Shown one piece after another: positions 55,295 through 64,000 of a DNA stretch of 64,000 bases (its first letter is position 1; each line of letters begins with the position of its first letter). Position numbers and translations under genes: made by a program. The DNA is taken from NCBI GenBank assembly GCA_910577835.1, contig CAJTOU010000003.1, forward strand, positions 62,001-126,000, given 5' to 3'. The notes beneath the pieces are model-generated. The model did no database searches. It had not been told where the DNA came from and was given only the letters and a program-made list of their open reading frames with translations. The DNA is from an uncultured Lachnospiraceae bacterium (GTDB lineage: Bacteria; Bacillota_A; Clostridia; Lachnospirales; Lachnospiraceae).

Positions 55295-57262
55295 ATGCCA
55301 TTAATTACAAATTTTTATACTGGTGTGTCTGGATTGACCAGCAGCCAGAATGCAATCAACATTACAGCGCATAATGTTGCAAATGTTCATACAGAGGGCT
55401 ATGTCAGGCAGCAGGTCCAGTTTTCTGATACAGCCTATAAAACCTACGGAAATTCAAAAGTAAATACCATGCAGATTGGGTATGGTGTAAACACGGCAAG
55501 AACACTGCATTACAGAGATATTCTTCTGGATATGGCATACCGCGAACAGAGCGGAAGAGAAAACTATTACAGCATGAAATATAATGCTATGGATGAGGTT
55601 ATGACTATCTTTGGAGAGATGAATAATCAGAGATTCCAGAAAAACATGTCAGACCTCTGGTCAGCACTCAGTGAAGTGGGTAAAATGCCAGACGATGCAG
55701 TTGCACGTTCCTCTCTTATTATGAATGCAGATGCATTTATGACAAGAGCAAAAGAGGTTTATGACGATTTGTTCAGCTATCAGGAGAGGCTGGATGAAAA
55801 GATTATTGAAACGGTGGATAAAATCAATGTAATCGCAGCAAAGATTGATAATTTAAATGATTTAATACAGGGAATAGAGGGACCTGACATTGAGCAGGCA
55901 ATGAACTTCCGCGACCAGAGAGATTTGCTTCTTGACGAACTCGGCGGTTTGATTAATATTGAGTATTCCGAGGACCATAATGGATATGTGACGGTGAGGG
56001 CTGAAGGTGAAGAGTTTATCACAAAGGGCGGATATTTCCCTATGGGAATAGAGATGCGTGATGGCCCGAACAAATCGACTTTTGTAACACCTGTATGGCC
56101 GCACAATCATAAAAAGGGTGAGCCGGCAAAGGAAGTCTTTAACTTTGATGTGGAAATCAGCACTTCAAAAGACAACGATATCGGAGAACTGAAAGGAATC
56201 CTGCAGTCGCGGGGCAGATATACCGCAAATTATACGGACATTCCTCATATTGGGGCTTCACCTAAGATGGAGGATTATACAGACGAAAACGGAGTATTTG
56301 ACCAGGCAGGTTTTGATGCGGCAGTAGACCAGTACTGGAATGTAGACTATCCGGCGTATGAAAAGGCCGTTCAGGTATATAACACAACAGTTGGAAATTC
56401 ACCGATTATGAAGGTTCAGGCAATGTTTGACCAGTTGATTAACGGAATTGTTTCTACAATCAACGGTTTTCTCTGTCCGGAAACACAGACAACGATTCCT
56501 GCGGGGACACAGCTTACTATTTCAGCGGGAACCATATATAATCAGTTAAGTGATGAGATGAAAGCGGCAGTAAATGCAGCGGGTCTTGGAAGTGCCTTTA
56601 ATGCTGAAGGAATCGCTGAAAATGATTTTACGCTTACACTTGCAGCGGATATGACAGTCAAAACGCTTGACAATATCGGAGAGGACAGTAAGGCGCATTA
56701 TGGCATGGATGACAATAAAACACCGGGTACGGAGCTGTTTTCGCGTTCCGATACCTCGTCAAGATATACCGTTGCCAAAGGCAGTGATGGAAATACTTAT
56801 TATATTTACAATCCATACAATGAATTCGGTACAGAAAGCCTTTATACCTTGGGAAATCTTGAGATAAACAAGGTAGCGCTTGATGACTATTCCTATCTTC
56901 CGTTCAGCACCAAAGATGGTCTGGTAGATATGGATTTCGCACAGTCGATTTTGGATAAATGGGATGAAGAATTTATAAATATTGACCCGGATAATATGAC
57001 TCCAAAGGATTTTAAAGATTATTATGACTATATGGTGGAAATTATAGGAAATGACGGATATATCTACCAGAAGATTGCAGATAATCAAAATACTGTGGTA
57101 AATACAATAGATAATGCAAGAATTTCTTTTACCGGAGTTTCCTCGACTGACGAGCTGACAAATCTGATAAAGTTTAAGAATGCATACAATGCAAATTCAA
57201 GATATATTAATGTTGTGGCAGATATGCTCGACACCCTGATTAACAGGGTAGGACACTGGTAA
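55295..57262 (+). CDS. flgK: Flagellar hook-associated protein FlgK, long copy
   Basis: A 655-residue hook-filament junction protein. The rod/hook signature TGVSGLTSSQNAINITAHNVANVHTEGY is at the N-terminus and the C-terminal helix (STDELTNLIKFKNAYNANSRYINVVADMLDTLINR region) is present. The middle domain (about 250-560) is long and variable, as in exposed flagellar proteins. It is the first of two FlgK-like genes in tandem. Confidence 0.93.
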   Translation: MPLITNFYTGVSGLTSSQNAINITAHNVANVHTEGYVRQQVQFSDTAYKTYGNSKVNTMQIGYGVNTARTLHYRDILLDMAYREQSGRENYYSMKYNAMDEVMTIFGEMNNQRFQKNMSDLWSALSEVGKMPDDAVARSSLIMNADAFMTRAKEVYDDLFSYQERLDEKIIETVDKINVIAAKIDNLNDLIQGIEGPDIEQAMNFRDQRDLLLDELGGLINIEYSEDHNGYVTVRAEGEEFITKGGYFPMGIEMRDGPNKSTFVTPVWPHNHKKGEPAKEVFNFDVEISTSKDNDIGELKGILQSRGRYTANYTDIPHIGASPKMEDYTDENGVFDQAGFDAAVDQYWNVDYPAYEKAVQVYNTTVGNSPIMKVQAMFDQLINGIVSTINGFLCPETQTTIPAGTQLTISAGTIYNQLSDEMKAAVNAAGLGSAFNAEGIAENDFTLTLAADMTVKTLDNIGEDSKAHYGMDDNKTPGTELFSRSDTSSRYTVAKGSDGNTYYIYNPYNEFGTESLYTLGNLEINKVALDDYSYLPFSTKDGLVDMDFAQSILDKWDEEFINIDPDNMTPKDFKDYYDYMVEIIGNDGYIYQKIADNQNTVVNTIDNARISFTGVSSTDELTNLIKFKNAYNANSRYINVVADMLDTLINRVGHW

Positions 57263-57288
57263 AATGCAATATATAAAGAGGTGAGAAT

Positions 57289-58806
57289 ATGCCAAATACT
57301 TTTTTTGGATTAACAATAGCCACATCAGGGATTTATGCAGCTTCTGTAAACCTGAATGTGACAGGAAACAATGCGGCAAATGCTGCTACGGAAGGATATT
57401 CCAGGCAGAAGGCAACACAGGTGGCAATGCCAGCGCTGAGGGTTTATCAGGAATATGGAACAATAGGCACTGGAGTAACCGTTACTTCAATCAACAGAGT
57501 CAGAGACAGCTTTTATGATAAAAAATACGCTGAAAATCAGAGCAAGCTTGGAGAGGCAAAGGGTAAGGAATACCATATGCAGCAGATACAAAACAATCTC
57601 AACGCATATGATATTGACGGATTTACCATAGAATTTACCAATTTTATAAAAGGTCTGGAAGAAGTACAAAAGAAGCCTGCGGATATGCCTGCAAGAATGG
57701 CGGCGTTGAACAGTGCGGAGAGTCTTATGAAATTTTATCAGCAGGTAAAGACAAATCTCACTCTCCAGCAGCAGGATGTCAATGCGGAAATAAACGATTA
57801 TGTAGATAAAATTAATATACTGGCAACAGATATTGCCGCTTTAAACAAGCAGATTAATGTTGTGGAGATGACAAAGTCGCCGGCAAATGAGCTTCGTGAC
57901 CAGAGAGATTTGCTGATTGACCAGCTCTCGGAAATCTGTGAAGTACAGGTTAGTGAAAAGGTATACGAAAATGGAAAGACCGAGTATACTGTAAAACTTG
58001 GAACTAATACTTTGGTGGATAACTATGATACTGTAAAGTTAAAGGTAGTCAGCCGTGAGGACCGGCTTGACCCGGATGATGCGGTAGGTCTTTATGATAT
58101 CGAATGGGCAAGCGGAGAAGAATTTAATCCGCAGAAAAAAGGATTAAATGGTATGCTGAAGGGTCTGATTGAAATCAGAGACGGCAATAACGGAGTGAAA
58201 AACGCTGCCAGTCCGAATTCTTATGAAATCGATTATAAGGGTATTGTATATTATATTGATGAAATAAATAAATTTCAGGATGCACTTGCGAAAGCAATTA
58301 ATGATATACATATGAAAGGTCAGGATAACAATGGAAACAGTACTGAAGATATTCCGTTATATGTAAAAAATGATGCGGGAGAATATGTAGTCAATCCTGT
58401 GCTGATAGAGGACCCGTCAAAACTTGCAACACGCTATGCTAAATATCAGGATGGTTCGATTGATGACGGTTCCGATAATACGGGCGGTATTGATGACCAG
58501 GCTTTGATACAGGATATGCGTAATCTTCAGACAGCAGATATTATCGAAAGCTCTACCTGTAAGGAATTTTTGCAGTCACTTGTTTCAGAGGTAGCAGTTG
58601 ACACACTGAAGCAGGAAACACTTGAAAAGAATTATTCTGAATTTCAGGTAGTTATTCAGAATCAGAGACTTAGTATAATGGGTGTGGATAAGGATGAAGA
58701 AGGAATGAATCTTGTAAAATTCCAGAAAGCCTTTGACCTTAATTCGGAAGTAATCAATGTTATGCAGGAAATCTATGATAAACTGATAAATGGAACAGGT
58801 GTTTAA
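57289..58806 (+). CDS. flgK: Second FlgK-like hook-associated protein
   Basis: A 505-residue FlgK homologue with SGIYAASVNLNVTGNNAANAATEGYSRQKA at the N-terminus (positions 12-41) and a C-terminal GMNLVKFQKAFDLNSEVINVMQEIYDKLI block. It differs strongly from the 655-residue copy 26 bp upstream, so it is an old paralogue. The two may build successive rings of the junction, or replace each other under different conditions. Confidence 0.9.
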   Translation: MPNTFFGLTIATSGIYAASVNLNVTGNNAANAATEGYSRQKATQVAMPALRVYQEYGTIGTGVTVTSINRVRDSFYDKKYAENQSKLGEAKGKEYHMQQIQNNLNAYDIDGFTIEFTNFIKGLEEVQKKPADMPARMAALNSAESLMKFYQQVKTNLTLQQQDVNAEINDYVDKINILATDIAALNKQINVVEMTKSPANELRDQRDLLIDQLSEICEVQVSEKVYENGKTEYTVKLGTNTLVDNYDTVKLKVVSREDRLDPDDAVGLYDIEWASGEEFNPQKKGLNGMLKGLIEIRDGNNGVKNAASPNSYEIDYKGIVYYIDEINKFQDALAKAINDIHMKGQDNNGNSTEDIPLYVKNDAGEYVVNPVLIEDPSKLATRYAKYQDGSIDDGSDNTGGIDDQALIQDMRNLQTADIIESSTCKEFLQSLVSEVAVDTLKQETLEKNYSEFQVVIQNQRLSIMGVDKDEEGMNLVKFQKAFDLNSEVINVMQEIYDKLINGTGV

Positions 58807-58847
58807 AGCAGAGCTCCCATGGGGACAATAGAAATGAGGGCAGAAAT

Positions 58848-60398
58848 ATGATGAGAATAACGAATGGCATGATGATGAATAATTGCCTGAACAATATTAA
58901 TAAAAACAAGTTACAGATGGATAAAATTTATACACAGATAGAAAGTCAGAAGCTGTTTCAGAAACCTTCGGAGGACCCGATTGCAGCAATCAGGTCACTG
59001 AGACTGCGTTCAACATATACAGAGATAGAGCAGTATCTTGGAAAAAATGTCGAGGACGCAGAAGCATGGATGAAAATTACAGAAGCAGCAATGGAAAGCC
59101 TTAAAACAACTGTCGGGGGCGAAGAGCAGTCAGATGGTATCGTTTCCTATCTGAATCAGGGTATCAGTGAATATCAGACAGTATCAGAAAGAGAAAAAAT
59201 CATTTCTACTTTGAAGGCATTCAGGGAGTCTATTTATCAGGTTGGAAATGAGGATAATGCCGGAAGAACAATTTTTACCGGATATCGAACAGATACTACC
59301 CTGACTTTTATGGAAGATGTGAGTGACAGATACAAAATAACAGAGAATCTTACGCTTGACAGTTTCCGAAATATTAAAAAGGTAGTGGATACTCATGCTG
59401 GAACAGGCAATTATGCTGAAACGGATATTGTAAATGCAGATTTGCATGCGGTTATGCTTGCCTATGACGGACTTGACGCAACATTGTCAGATGGAACTGC
59501 CATGACGTTGAGCTCTACAACAAATACCGCACTGAATGGTCAGGCGGTTACAGTGCGCAGTCTTCAGGCAAATGGAAACAGTGTATATACCAACATTGGT
59601 GATAATGATGTTATTTTTATACCGGAAACAGGAGAATTGATTTTCGGCAATGGAATTTACAATGATATAGATAAAAATGATATGTTCAGCATTACTTATG
59701 AAAAAACAGGTTTTAGAGCAGGCGATTTAAAGCCGGAACATTATTTTTACTGCGAAAAGACAACTACCACTCAATCTCCGGGAGGAGCAGTGTCAGAAAC
59801 AACTGTTTATGGCAGAAAAAAGCAAATCAATGGCGTAGAATATAGATATATTGAGGACCAGGATATTAAGTACAATATTAATTTTAATCAGAATATAAAG
59901 ATTAATGTTCTTGCAAAAGATATTCTGCCTCCGGCTCTTGGAAGAGATTTGGATATTATTATTTCATCTGCGGAAGCAGCAGTAGATGCACATAAAAGAC
60001 AGGAATCTCTTGAGGAACAAATCGAGAAAGCAGAGGAAGCAGGAGATACTACTACTGCAGAGCAGCTTAAGTATCAGCTTAAAGCAGCAGAGATGGAAAC
60101 AGCTTATGCGGAGGATAATCTTACAAAGAGCTTTAAAAAAGGTCTTACTCTGTATCAGGGGCATTTCTCTGAGATTACCACACAGCTTGCGGATATCGGC
60201 TCAAGAAGAGCCCGTCTGGAATTAAATAAAACTCGTCTGGAATCACAGCTTCTTACTGTAAAAGAGTTAAAAAGTGTAAATGAGGATACAAATCTTGAGC
60301 AGGCAGCAGTGGAATATAACAATATGCAGGATGTATATGATGCCTCCCTTAAGGTGGCAGTTCAGGTAGTGCAGAAATCACTGCTTGAATTTATCTGA
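58848..60398 (+). CDS. flgL: Hook-filament junction protein FlgL
   Basis: A 516-residue FlgL, longer than the usual 300. The N-terminus MRITNGMMMNNCLNNINKNK and the flagellin-like helices (GQTIFTGYRT-like NAGRTIFTGY) and C-terminal EDTNLEQAAVEYNNMQDVYD are typical; the extra length is a central domain (about 165-420). Two ATG codons abut at 58848. It ends just before the 16-17-bp tandem repeat upstream of fliW. Confidence 0.9.
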   Translation: MMRITNGMMMNNCLNNINKNKLQMDKIYTQIESQKLFQKPSEDPIAAIRSLRLRSTYTEIEQYLGKNVEDAEAWMKITEAAMESLKTTVGGEEQSDGIVSYLNQGISEYQTVSEREKIISTLKAFRESIYQVGNEDNAGRTIFTGYRTDTTLTFMEDVSDRYKITENLTLDSFRNIKKVVDTHAGTGNYAETDIVNADLHAVMLAYDGLDATLSDGTAMTLSSTTNTALNGQAVTVRSLQANGNSVYTNIGDNDVIFIPETGELIFGNGIYNDIDKNDMFSITYEKTGFRAGDLKPEHYFYCEKTTTTQSPGGAVSETTVYGRKKQINGVEYRYIEDQDIKYNINFNQNIKINVLAKDILPPALGRDLDIIISSAEAAVDAHKRQESLEEQIEKAEEAGDTTTAEQLKYQLKAAEMETAYAEDNLTKSFKKGLTLYQGHFSEITTQLADIGSRRARLELNKTRLESQLLTVKELKSVNEDTNLEQAAVEYNNMQDVYDASLKVAVQVVQKSLLEFI

Positions 60399-60417
60399 TA
60401 AAGAAAAGAAAAATTAA

Positions 60418-60532
60418 GCAATAATGCATGATAGCAATAAAGTATGAGCGCAATAAGGTATGATGGCAACAAGGTATGATAGCAATAAGCTATGAAAGGT
60501 AACAAGGTATAAAAGGTAACAAGGTATGATGA
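60418..60532 (+). repeat. Seven-unit 16-17-bp tandem repeat reaching into fliW
   Basis: Units begin at 60418, 60434, 60450, 60466, 60482, 60499 and 60516, each with a core G(C/T)AA(T/C)AAGGTATGAT. The last unit supplies the fliW start codons ATG 60526/60529, and unit six carries AAAAGG (60511-60516), about 9 nt before 60526, as the likely ribosome site. Units 4, 6 and 7 also contain AAGGTAT. The array fills the flgL-fliW spacer. Confidence 0.85.
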
Positions 60533-60978
60533 TAACAACAAAATTATTTGGAGAAATAGAAGCGGCAGAAAATAAAATCATTTTCTTTTCTAGCGGTATT
60601 GTTGGATTTCCGGAGCTTGAACGCTTTCTACTGATTCACGATGCAGAAAATGAGAAATCCAGTATCTCATGGCTCCAGTCGCTCGATGAGCCGGCATTTG
60701 CCATGCCGGTTATAGACCCATTATTGTTAATTGCGGACTATAACCCTGTGGTAGAACATGAAATGCTAGAGCCGTTAGGAGATATGAAGCCGGAAGATAT
60801 GCTTGTTCTGATAACGATTACAGTTCCTTCTGACCTCACAAAAATGACAGCGAATTTTAAGGCTCCAATTATTATCAATGCAGGAAGCAATCGCGCATGT
60901 CAGTTAATTATAGAGGATGAAAGATATGAAATAAAGCATCCGATTTATCATTTGCTGAAGGATAAGAAGGGAGACTGA
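60526..60978 (+). CDS. fliW: Flagellar assembly factor FliW
   Basis: A 150-residue FliW with the typical beta-rich fold (FGEIEAAENKIIFFSSGIVGFPE, DPLLLIADYNPVV, ANFKAPIIINA). FliW binds flagellin and CsrA; when flagellin is exported, FliW restrains CsrA so flagellin translation proceeds. csrA follows by 4 bp, the classic pair. The start is ambiguous between ATG 60526 and 60529 because both lie in the tandem repeat; AAAAGG spacing favours 60526. Confidence 0.93.
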   Translation: MMITTKLFGEIEAAENKIIFFSSGIVGFPELERFLLIHDAENEKSSISWLQSLDEPAFAMPVIDPLLLIADYNPVVEHEMLEPLGDMKPEDMLVLITITVPSDLTKMTANFKAPIIINAGSNRACQLIIEDERYEIKHPIYHLLKDKKGD

Positions 60979-60982
60979 TTCT

Positions 60983-61201
60983 ATGTTGGCATTGTCAAGA
61001 AAAAAAGATGAGGCAATTATCGTAAATAATAATATTGAAATTACGATTATCGAGGTAAAGGGTGACCAGGTAAAGCTGGGAATCACGGCTCCAAAGTCCA
61101 TACCGGTATATCGTAAGGAGGTATATCTGCAAATTCAGGAGTCGAACAGGGCATCTTCCGAGGAAACGGCGAATGTGCTGGATGCGTTGAAAAAATTGTA
61201 A
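60983..61201 (+). CDS. csrA: Carbon storage/translation regulator CsrA
   Basis: A 72-residue CsrA with the RNA-binding start MLALSRKKDEAIIV and KLGITAPKSIPVYRKEVYLQI. It binds GGA motifs in mRNA leaders, mainly flagellin, and is antagonised by FliW encoded immediately upstream. Its flagellin target is not in this window. Confidence 0.96.
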   Translation: MLALSRKKDEAIIVNNNIEITIIEVKGDQVKLGITAPKSIPVYRKEVYLQIQESNRASSEETANVLDALKKL

Positions 61202-61500
61202 ATACAGACAAAAAATGGTTATAAAACAACAGAGTGTTTTATATCATGGATTTATGATAACTTTCATAAATGGCTGCCGTATAAGAGTTATGTTACAGAA
61301 AATACGAAGTAATTTTGTATGAAATAAAATAATTCGGAGAAGGGTGTTAATTTTTTAATACTTTTCTCCGATAACTCTATTAGAGATATTATAGATATTT
61401 ATAATAATATTCAGCAACAAATTAATTACATGGATGTAATTAATGCAAAAATATTAATAAAGCATTTGGGCCAATGGATAGGCAGAATGGAGGATAAGAA
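61202..61500. other. Gene-free spacer with three dyads before flaG
   Basis: Three dyads lie in the csrA-flaG gap: ATAAAACA/TGTTTTAT (61221-61242), ATTTATGA/TCATAAAT (61250-61271) and a 17-bp near-perfect hairpin TCGGAGAAGG.../CTTTTCTCCGA (61334-61371, with wobbles). No T-run follows the last. I see no gene or clear sigma-28 promoter. Confidence 0.5.
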
Positions 61501-61938
61501 ATGGCAGCAATAGAAGGAATTTCAAGCGTATCAAACGCACAGGCAGTAACATATCAGACAAAGCAGGCACCAGAGGTTAAACCGGTAGAAACTGTAACCA
61601 CATCAGGTTCAGAGGGTGCAAGTCCAAATATTGCCTCACAGGTAATGACAGTAAATCCAAAAGATTCAAATAATGGCGAGGAAGGTTCTTCCGGCAAAGG
61701 TCAGCAGGACAGGGAGCCGACCAATGAACAGGTAAAAAAGGCAGTAGAGGATTTAAACAAGAGAATGAAAAATACCTCCTGTGAGTTTGGTATTCATGAT
61801 GGAACAAACCGTGTGACGATTAAGATTGTAGACAAGGAATCCAAAAATGTTATAAAGGAATTTCCAGCAGAGGAAACTCTTGACATGATTGAGAAGGCAT
61901 GGGAGCTTGCCGGACTTATGGTAGATAAGAGATTATAG
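61501..61938 (+). CDS. flaG: FlaG-family flagellar protein
   Basis: A 145-residue protein with a disordered N-terminal half rich in Ser, Thr and Gly and a FlaG domain (about 75-145; VKKAVEDLNKRMKNTSCEFGIH, VTIKIVDKESKNVIKEFPAEE). FlaG proteins influence filament length and lie beside fliD. AGGAGG-like GGAGGA precedes the ATG. Confidence 0.9.
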   Translation: MAAIEGISSVSNAQAVTYQTKQAPEVKPVETVTTSGSEGASPNIASQVMTVNPKDSNNGEEGSSGKGQQDREPTNEQVKKAVEDLNKRMKNTSCEFGIHDGTNRVTIKIVDKESKNVIKEFPAEETLDMIEKAWELAGLMVDKRL

Positions 61939-61977
61939 TAATTTGACAGAATAGAGAGATAGAATGGAGGTAAGATT

Positions 61978-64000
61978 ATGGCAAGAGTATCGGGATTGGT
62001 ATCAGGACTTGATACAGATGCCCTGATTCAGGAGCTGGTATCAGCATATCAGACAAAGCAGGATAAATATGTAAAGAAGCAGAAAAAGCTGGAGTGGACA
62101 CAGGAGATTTGGAAAGGCCTGAATACCAAGGTTTATGATTTTTATACAACAAAGCTTAGAAATATGAGATTTTCGAGTGCGTATAATTTGAAGAAATCGA
62201 CAGTTTCTGACAGTACAAAGGCAACTGTTACAGCATCGAGCAGCGCGGTTGTGGGAACACAGACCCTCAGTGTAAAGAAACTGGCAAAGACAGCATATTT
62301 GACAGGTGGTAAACTGAAGAGAACACAAAAAGCTGACGGTACACCAGACACAACCACAAAGCTCACAGGAAACAGTAAGTTAAGTGAGCTTGGTTTAACT
62401 GATACAGCGGACGGAAATAAAATAAAGGTAAATGTAAATGGAAAGGAAACTGAAATATCTGTAACACAGGATATGACAATTAATAATTTTGTAGTAAAAT
62501 TAAAGGATGCAGGAGTAAATGCAAACTTTGATGATGTAAATCAGAGATTATTTGTCAATTCATCAGGAAGTGGAAAAGATAAGGAGTTTTCTATTACGGC
62601 AGCCAATGCTGGTGGTCTGGATGCACTTGATAAACTTGGTTTAAATGCAGTGTCAACATCAGAAGTTAAGATGTATCAGCAAAAGGCAGGGATAAATGTA
62701 CAGGAGCAGACAGATACCGCATATATGAAATATGTGCTGTCACAGGCAAACGCTGATTTGAACACACAGCTTTCAGGATTGAAAGACCAGTATAAATACG
62801 TTACAAATTCAGATTATAAGAATCAGAAAGAAGAACAGTGGCAGAAAGCGATTGATGGATATGATGATAAGACTGCTACTCTTGATAGTCGCATACAGGA
62901 TATTCTTGACTGGAGTGGTCCGGATGGTACCACAGGTACCGATAAGGTTTCTGATTTTGTAGAAGTAAAGGATGGAAAATATGTATTCAAGTCGGCTTAT
63001 CTGGATTCAAATGGTGAGCTGGATGAAAGTGCACTTCAGTCGGCATTAACAGGTACAAATATGTCTGTTGATGATTTGAAAATGCAGCTTGGCGAGTTAA
63101 ATGTAAATGTTGCTGAGAAAGAGGCTGTTGCTGCTTATAAAAAGAGTGTAGAAGATACCAGAACATTGTATCAGAATGCTCTTTCCACTGACCCGACAGG
63201 AGCAGCTTTAGACACTCAGATTAAGTCATTAGAAAAGGAAATAGATACAAACAATAAACTGATGTCTCAGAAAGTTGATTTTACAAAATCAGGGACAATC
63301 AATTATACAGATTTGGACAAAAATTCCGCCTCCATGTCGTATGCAGATTTGGCAACAAGATTAAACAATTATGCGGCAAAAGTGGCAACAGCGAATGGAG
63401 AAACACTAGAAGCTGTCGGAACAGGTTTGACAGCTCCGGCATCTTATAAGACAGTATATGATTCATATCAGACAGCATATACAAATGAAAAGAATCAGGC
63501 TGTTAGCGAGCTTAATAAATTGGGATTAACTGAAACTTCCTCTGATGATGATATCAAGGCAGCCCTTGCAGCACAGTCAAGCAGTTCAGGTGATGGTGCA
63601 GTCAGAGTAGAGGGTCAGGATGCAGAGATAGTTTTAAATGGTGCTACTTATACGTCCACTACAAATAACTTTTCCGTAAATGGCTTGACTATTACGGCAA
63701 CCGGCGAAATGGCAGAAGGGGAAACAATTACCATAAGCACCACTGCTGATATTGATGGCATGTATGATTCCATCAAGTCTCTGATTAGCGGATTTAATGA
63801 TATCCTGAAGGAGATGAACGGCCTGTATTATGCAGATTCTGCTAAAGGATATGAACCTCTTTCCGATGATGAAAAGGAGGCTATGAGCGATACAGAGGTA
63901 GAGAAATGGGAAAAGAAGATTAAGGATTCTCTGTTAAGACGTGACAGTACTTTAAGCAGTATTATGGGAACAATTAAAAACAGCATGGCAAAATCCTATC
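61978..64000 (+). CDS. fliD: Flagellar cap protein FliD (cut by window end)
   Basis: Open for 674 codons to the window end with no stop. The N-terminus MARVSGLVSGLDTDALIQEL and the flagellin-hook IN-like repeats (KVNVNGKETEISV) identify FliD, the pentameric filament cap that directs flagellin folding. The protein already exceeds typical FliD size (about 450-700), with coiled-coil and insert regions (about 240-530) before the C-terminal helices (DGMYDSIKSLISGFNDILKE). AGGAGG lies 8 nt before ATG 61978. The true end is outside the window. Confidence 0.95.
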   Translation, partial: MARVSGLVSGLDTDALIQELVSAYQTKQDKYVKKQKKLEWTQEIWKGLNTKVYDFYTTKLRNMRFSSAYNLKKSTVSDSTKATVTASSSAVVGTQTLSVKKLAKTAYLTGGKLKRTQKADGTPDTTTKLTGNSKLSELGLTDTADGNKIKVNVNGKETEISVTQDMTINNFVVKLKDAGVNANFDDVNQRLFVNSSGSGKDKEFSITAANAGGLDALDKLGLNAVSTSEVKMYQQKAGINVQEQTDTAYMKYVLSQANADLNTQLSGLKDQYKYVTNSDYKNQKEEQWQKAIDGYDDKTATLDSRIQDILDWSGPDGTTGTDKVSDFVEVKDGKYVFKSAYLDSNGELDESALQSALTGTNMSVDDLKMQLGELNVNVAEKEAVAAYKKSVEDTRTLYQNALSTDPTGAALDTQIKSLEKEIDTNNKLMSQKVDFTKSGTINYTDLDKNSASMSYADLATRLNNYAAKVATANGETLEAVGTGLTAPASYKTVYDSYQTAYTNEKNQAVSELNKLGLTETSSDDDIKAALAAQSSSSGDGAVRVEGQDAEIVLNGATYTSTTNNFSVNGLTITATGEMAEGETITISTTADIDGMYDSIKSLISGFNDILKEMNGLYYADSAKGYEPLSDDEKEAMSDTEVEKWEKKIKDSLLRRDSTLSSIMGTIKNSMAKSY

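Noticed and set aside
60418..60532. CRISPR array
   Set aside because: Units are 16-17 bp, directly adjacent without spacers, and overlap the fliW start. No cas gene is present.
61350..61376. Sigma-28 promoter before flaG
   Set aside because: TTAA-N15-CTCCGATAA is near the consensus in part, but it lies inside the long hairpin and the first bases of the -35 and -10 elements are poor.

Overview
The window is an AT-rich chromosomal segment of a motile, spore-lineage Firmicute. Flagellar genes in Bacillota arrangement (flhO/flhP beside mreB/mbl, yvyF-flgM-flgN-flgK-flgL-fliW-csrA), spoIID, spoIIID and a SpoIIQ-like protein, a reverse rubrerythrin, a fused PotCD permease and a secreted arabinan-type GH43 enzyme all point to a gut anaerobe of the Lachnospiraceae (Roseburia/Lachnospira-like). 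Family level is an inference from gene content; I see no rRNA or tRNA gene and no CRISPR array.

Layout. 1-5.4 kb: the end of glycogen phosphorylase, a right-end relic of an IS200/IS605-type element (omegaRNA-like) behind a perfect consensus promoter, then a cassette of a small secreted protein, two FtsX-like membrane proteins and a membrane-anchored protein. 5.6-7.3 kb: a non-catalytic SpoIIQ-like M23 protein and a frameshifted hemolysin-III-family gene. 7.5-17.8 kb: a chemotaxis/signalling operon (REC-HD-GYP, frameshifted PAS histidine kinase, REC plus degenerate HD-GYP, cheR, cheB, cheY-like, cheA, cheW, MCP) from a strong promoter to a 20-bp bidirectional terminator. 17.9-24.8 kb: spoIID, reverse rubrerythrin, a trigger-factor-like lipoprotein and a heterodimeric ABC exporter. 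25.2-32.9 kb is accessory: a GH43 arabinanase with a ricin-type lectin inserted in its catalytic domain, a tandem pair of diverged paralogues, an IS110 element with a candidate bridge RNA, and a multiply frameshifted clan-CD-peptidase-like gene. 33-46.7 kb: a zinc-ribbon protein, a DEAD-box helicase, polar amino acid and polyamine ABC importers, an amidase, an MBL-fold hydrolase and an aromatic-acid-exporter-like protein. 46.8-47.7 kb: spoIIID flanked by hairpin-rich DNA, including a probable minus-strand structured RNA. 47.7-64 kb: mreB/mbl and a long flagellar operon with recD2 and comF embedded, running past the window end inside fliD.

How the genes work together. The chemotaxis operon makes the receptor-CheW-CheA-CheY relay with CheR/CheB adaptation and probable cyclic-di-GMP turnover, and it acts on the flagellum whose rod, hook-junction and cap proteins are encoded at 48.7-64 kb. 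FlgM (anti-sigma-28) and FliW/CsrA provide the checkpoints on late flagellar expression. The transport genes suggest import of polar amino acids and polyamines, and GH43 suggests arabinan use.

Main points for follow-up: the IS110 bridge-RNA candidate with its two-domain fold; the orphan omegaRNA-like scaffold under a perfect promoter; a UUCG-capped multi-hairpin RNA upstream of spoIIID; a seven-copy 16-17-bp repeat that supplies the ribosome binding site and start codon of fliW; and frameshifts in simple repeats in at least three genes.
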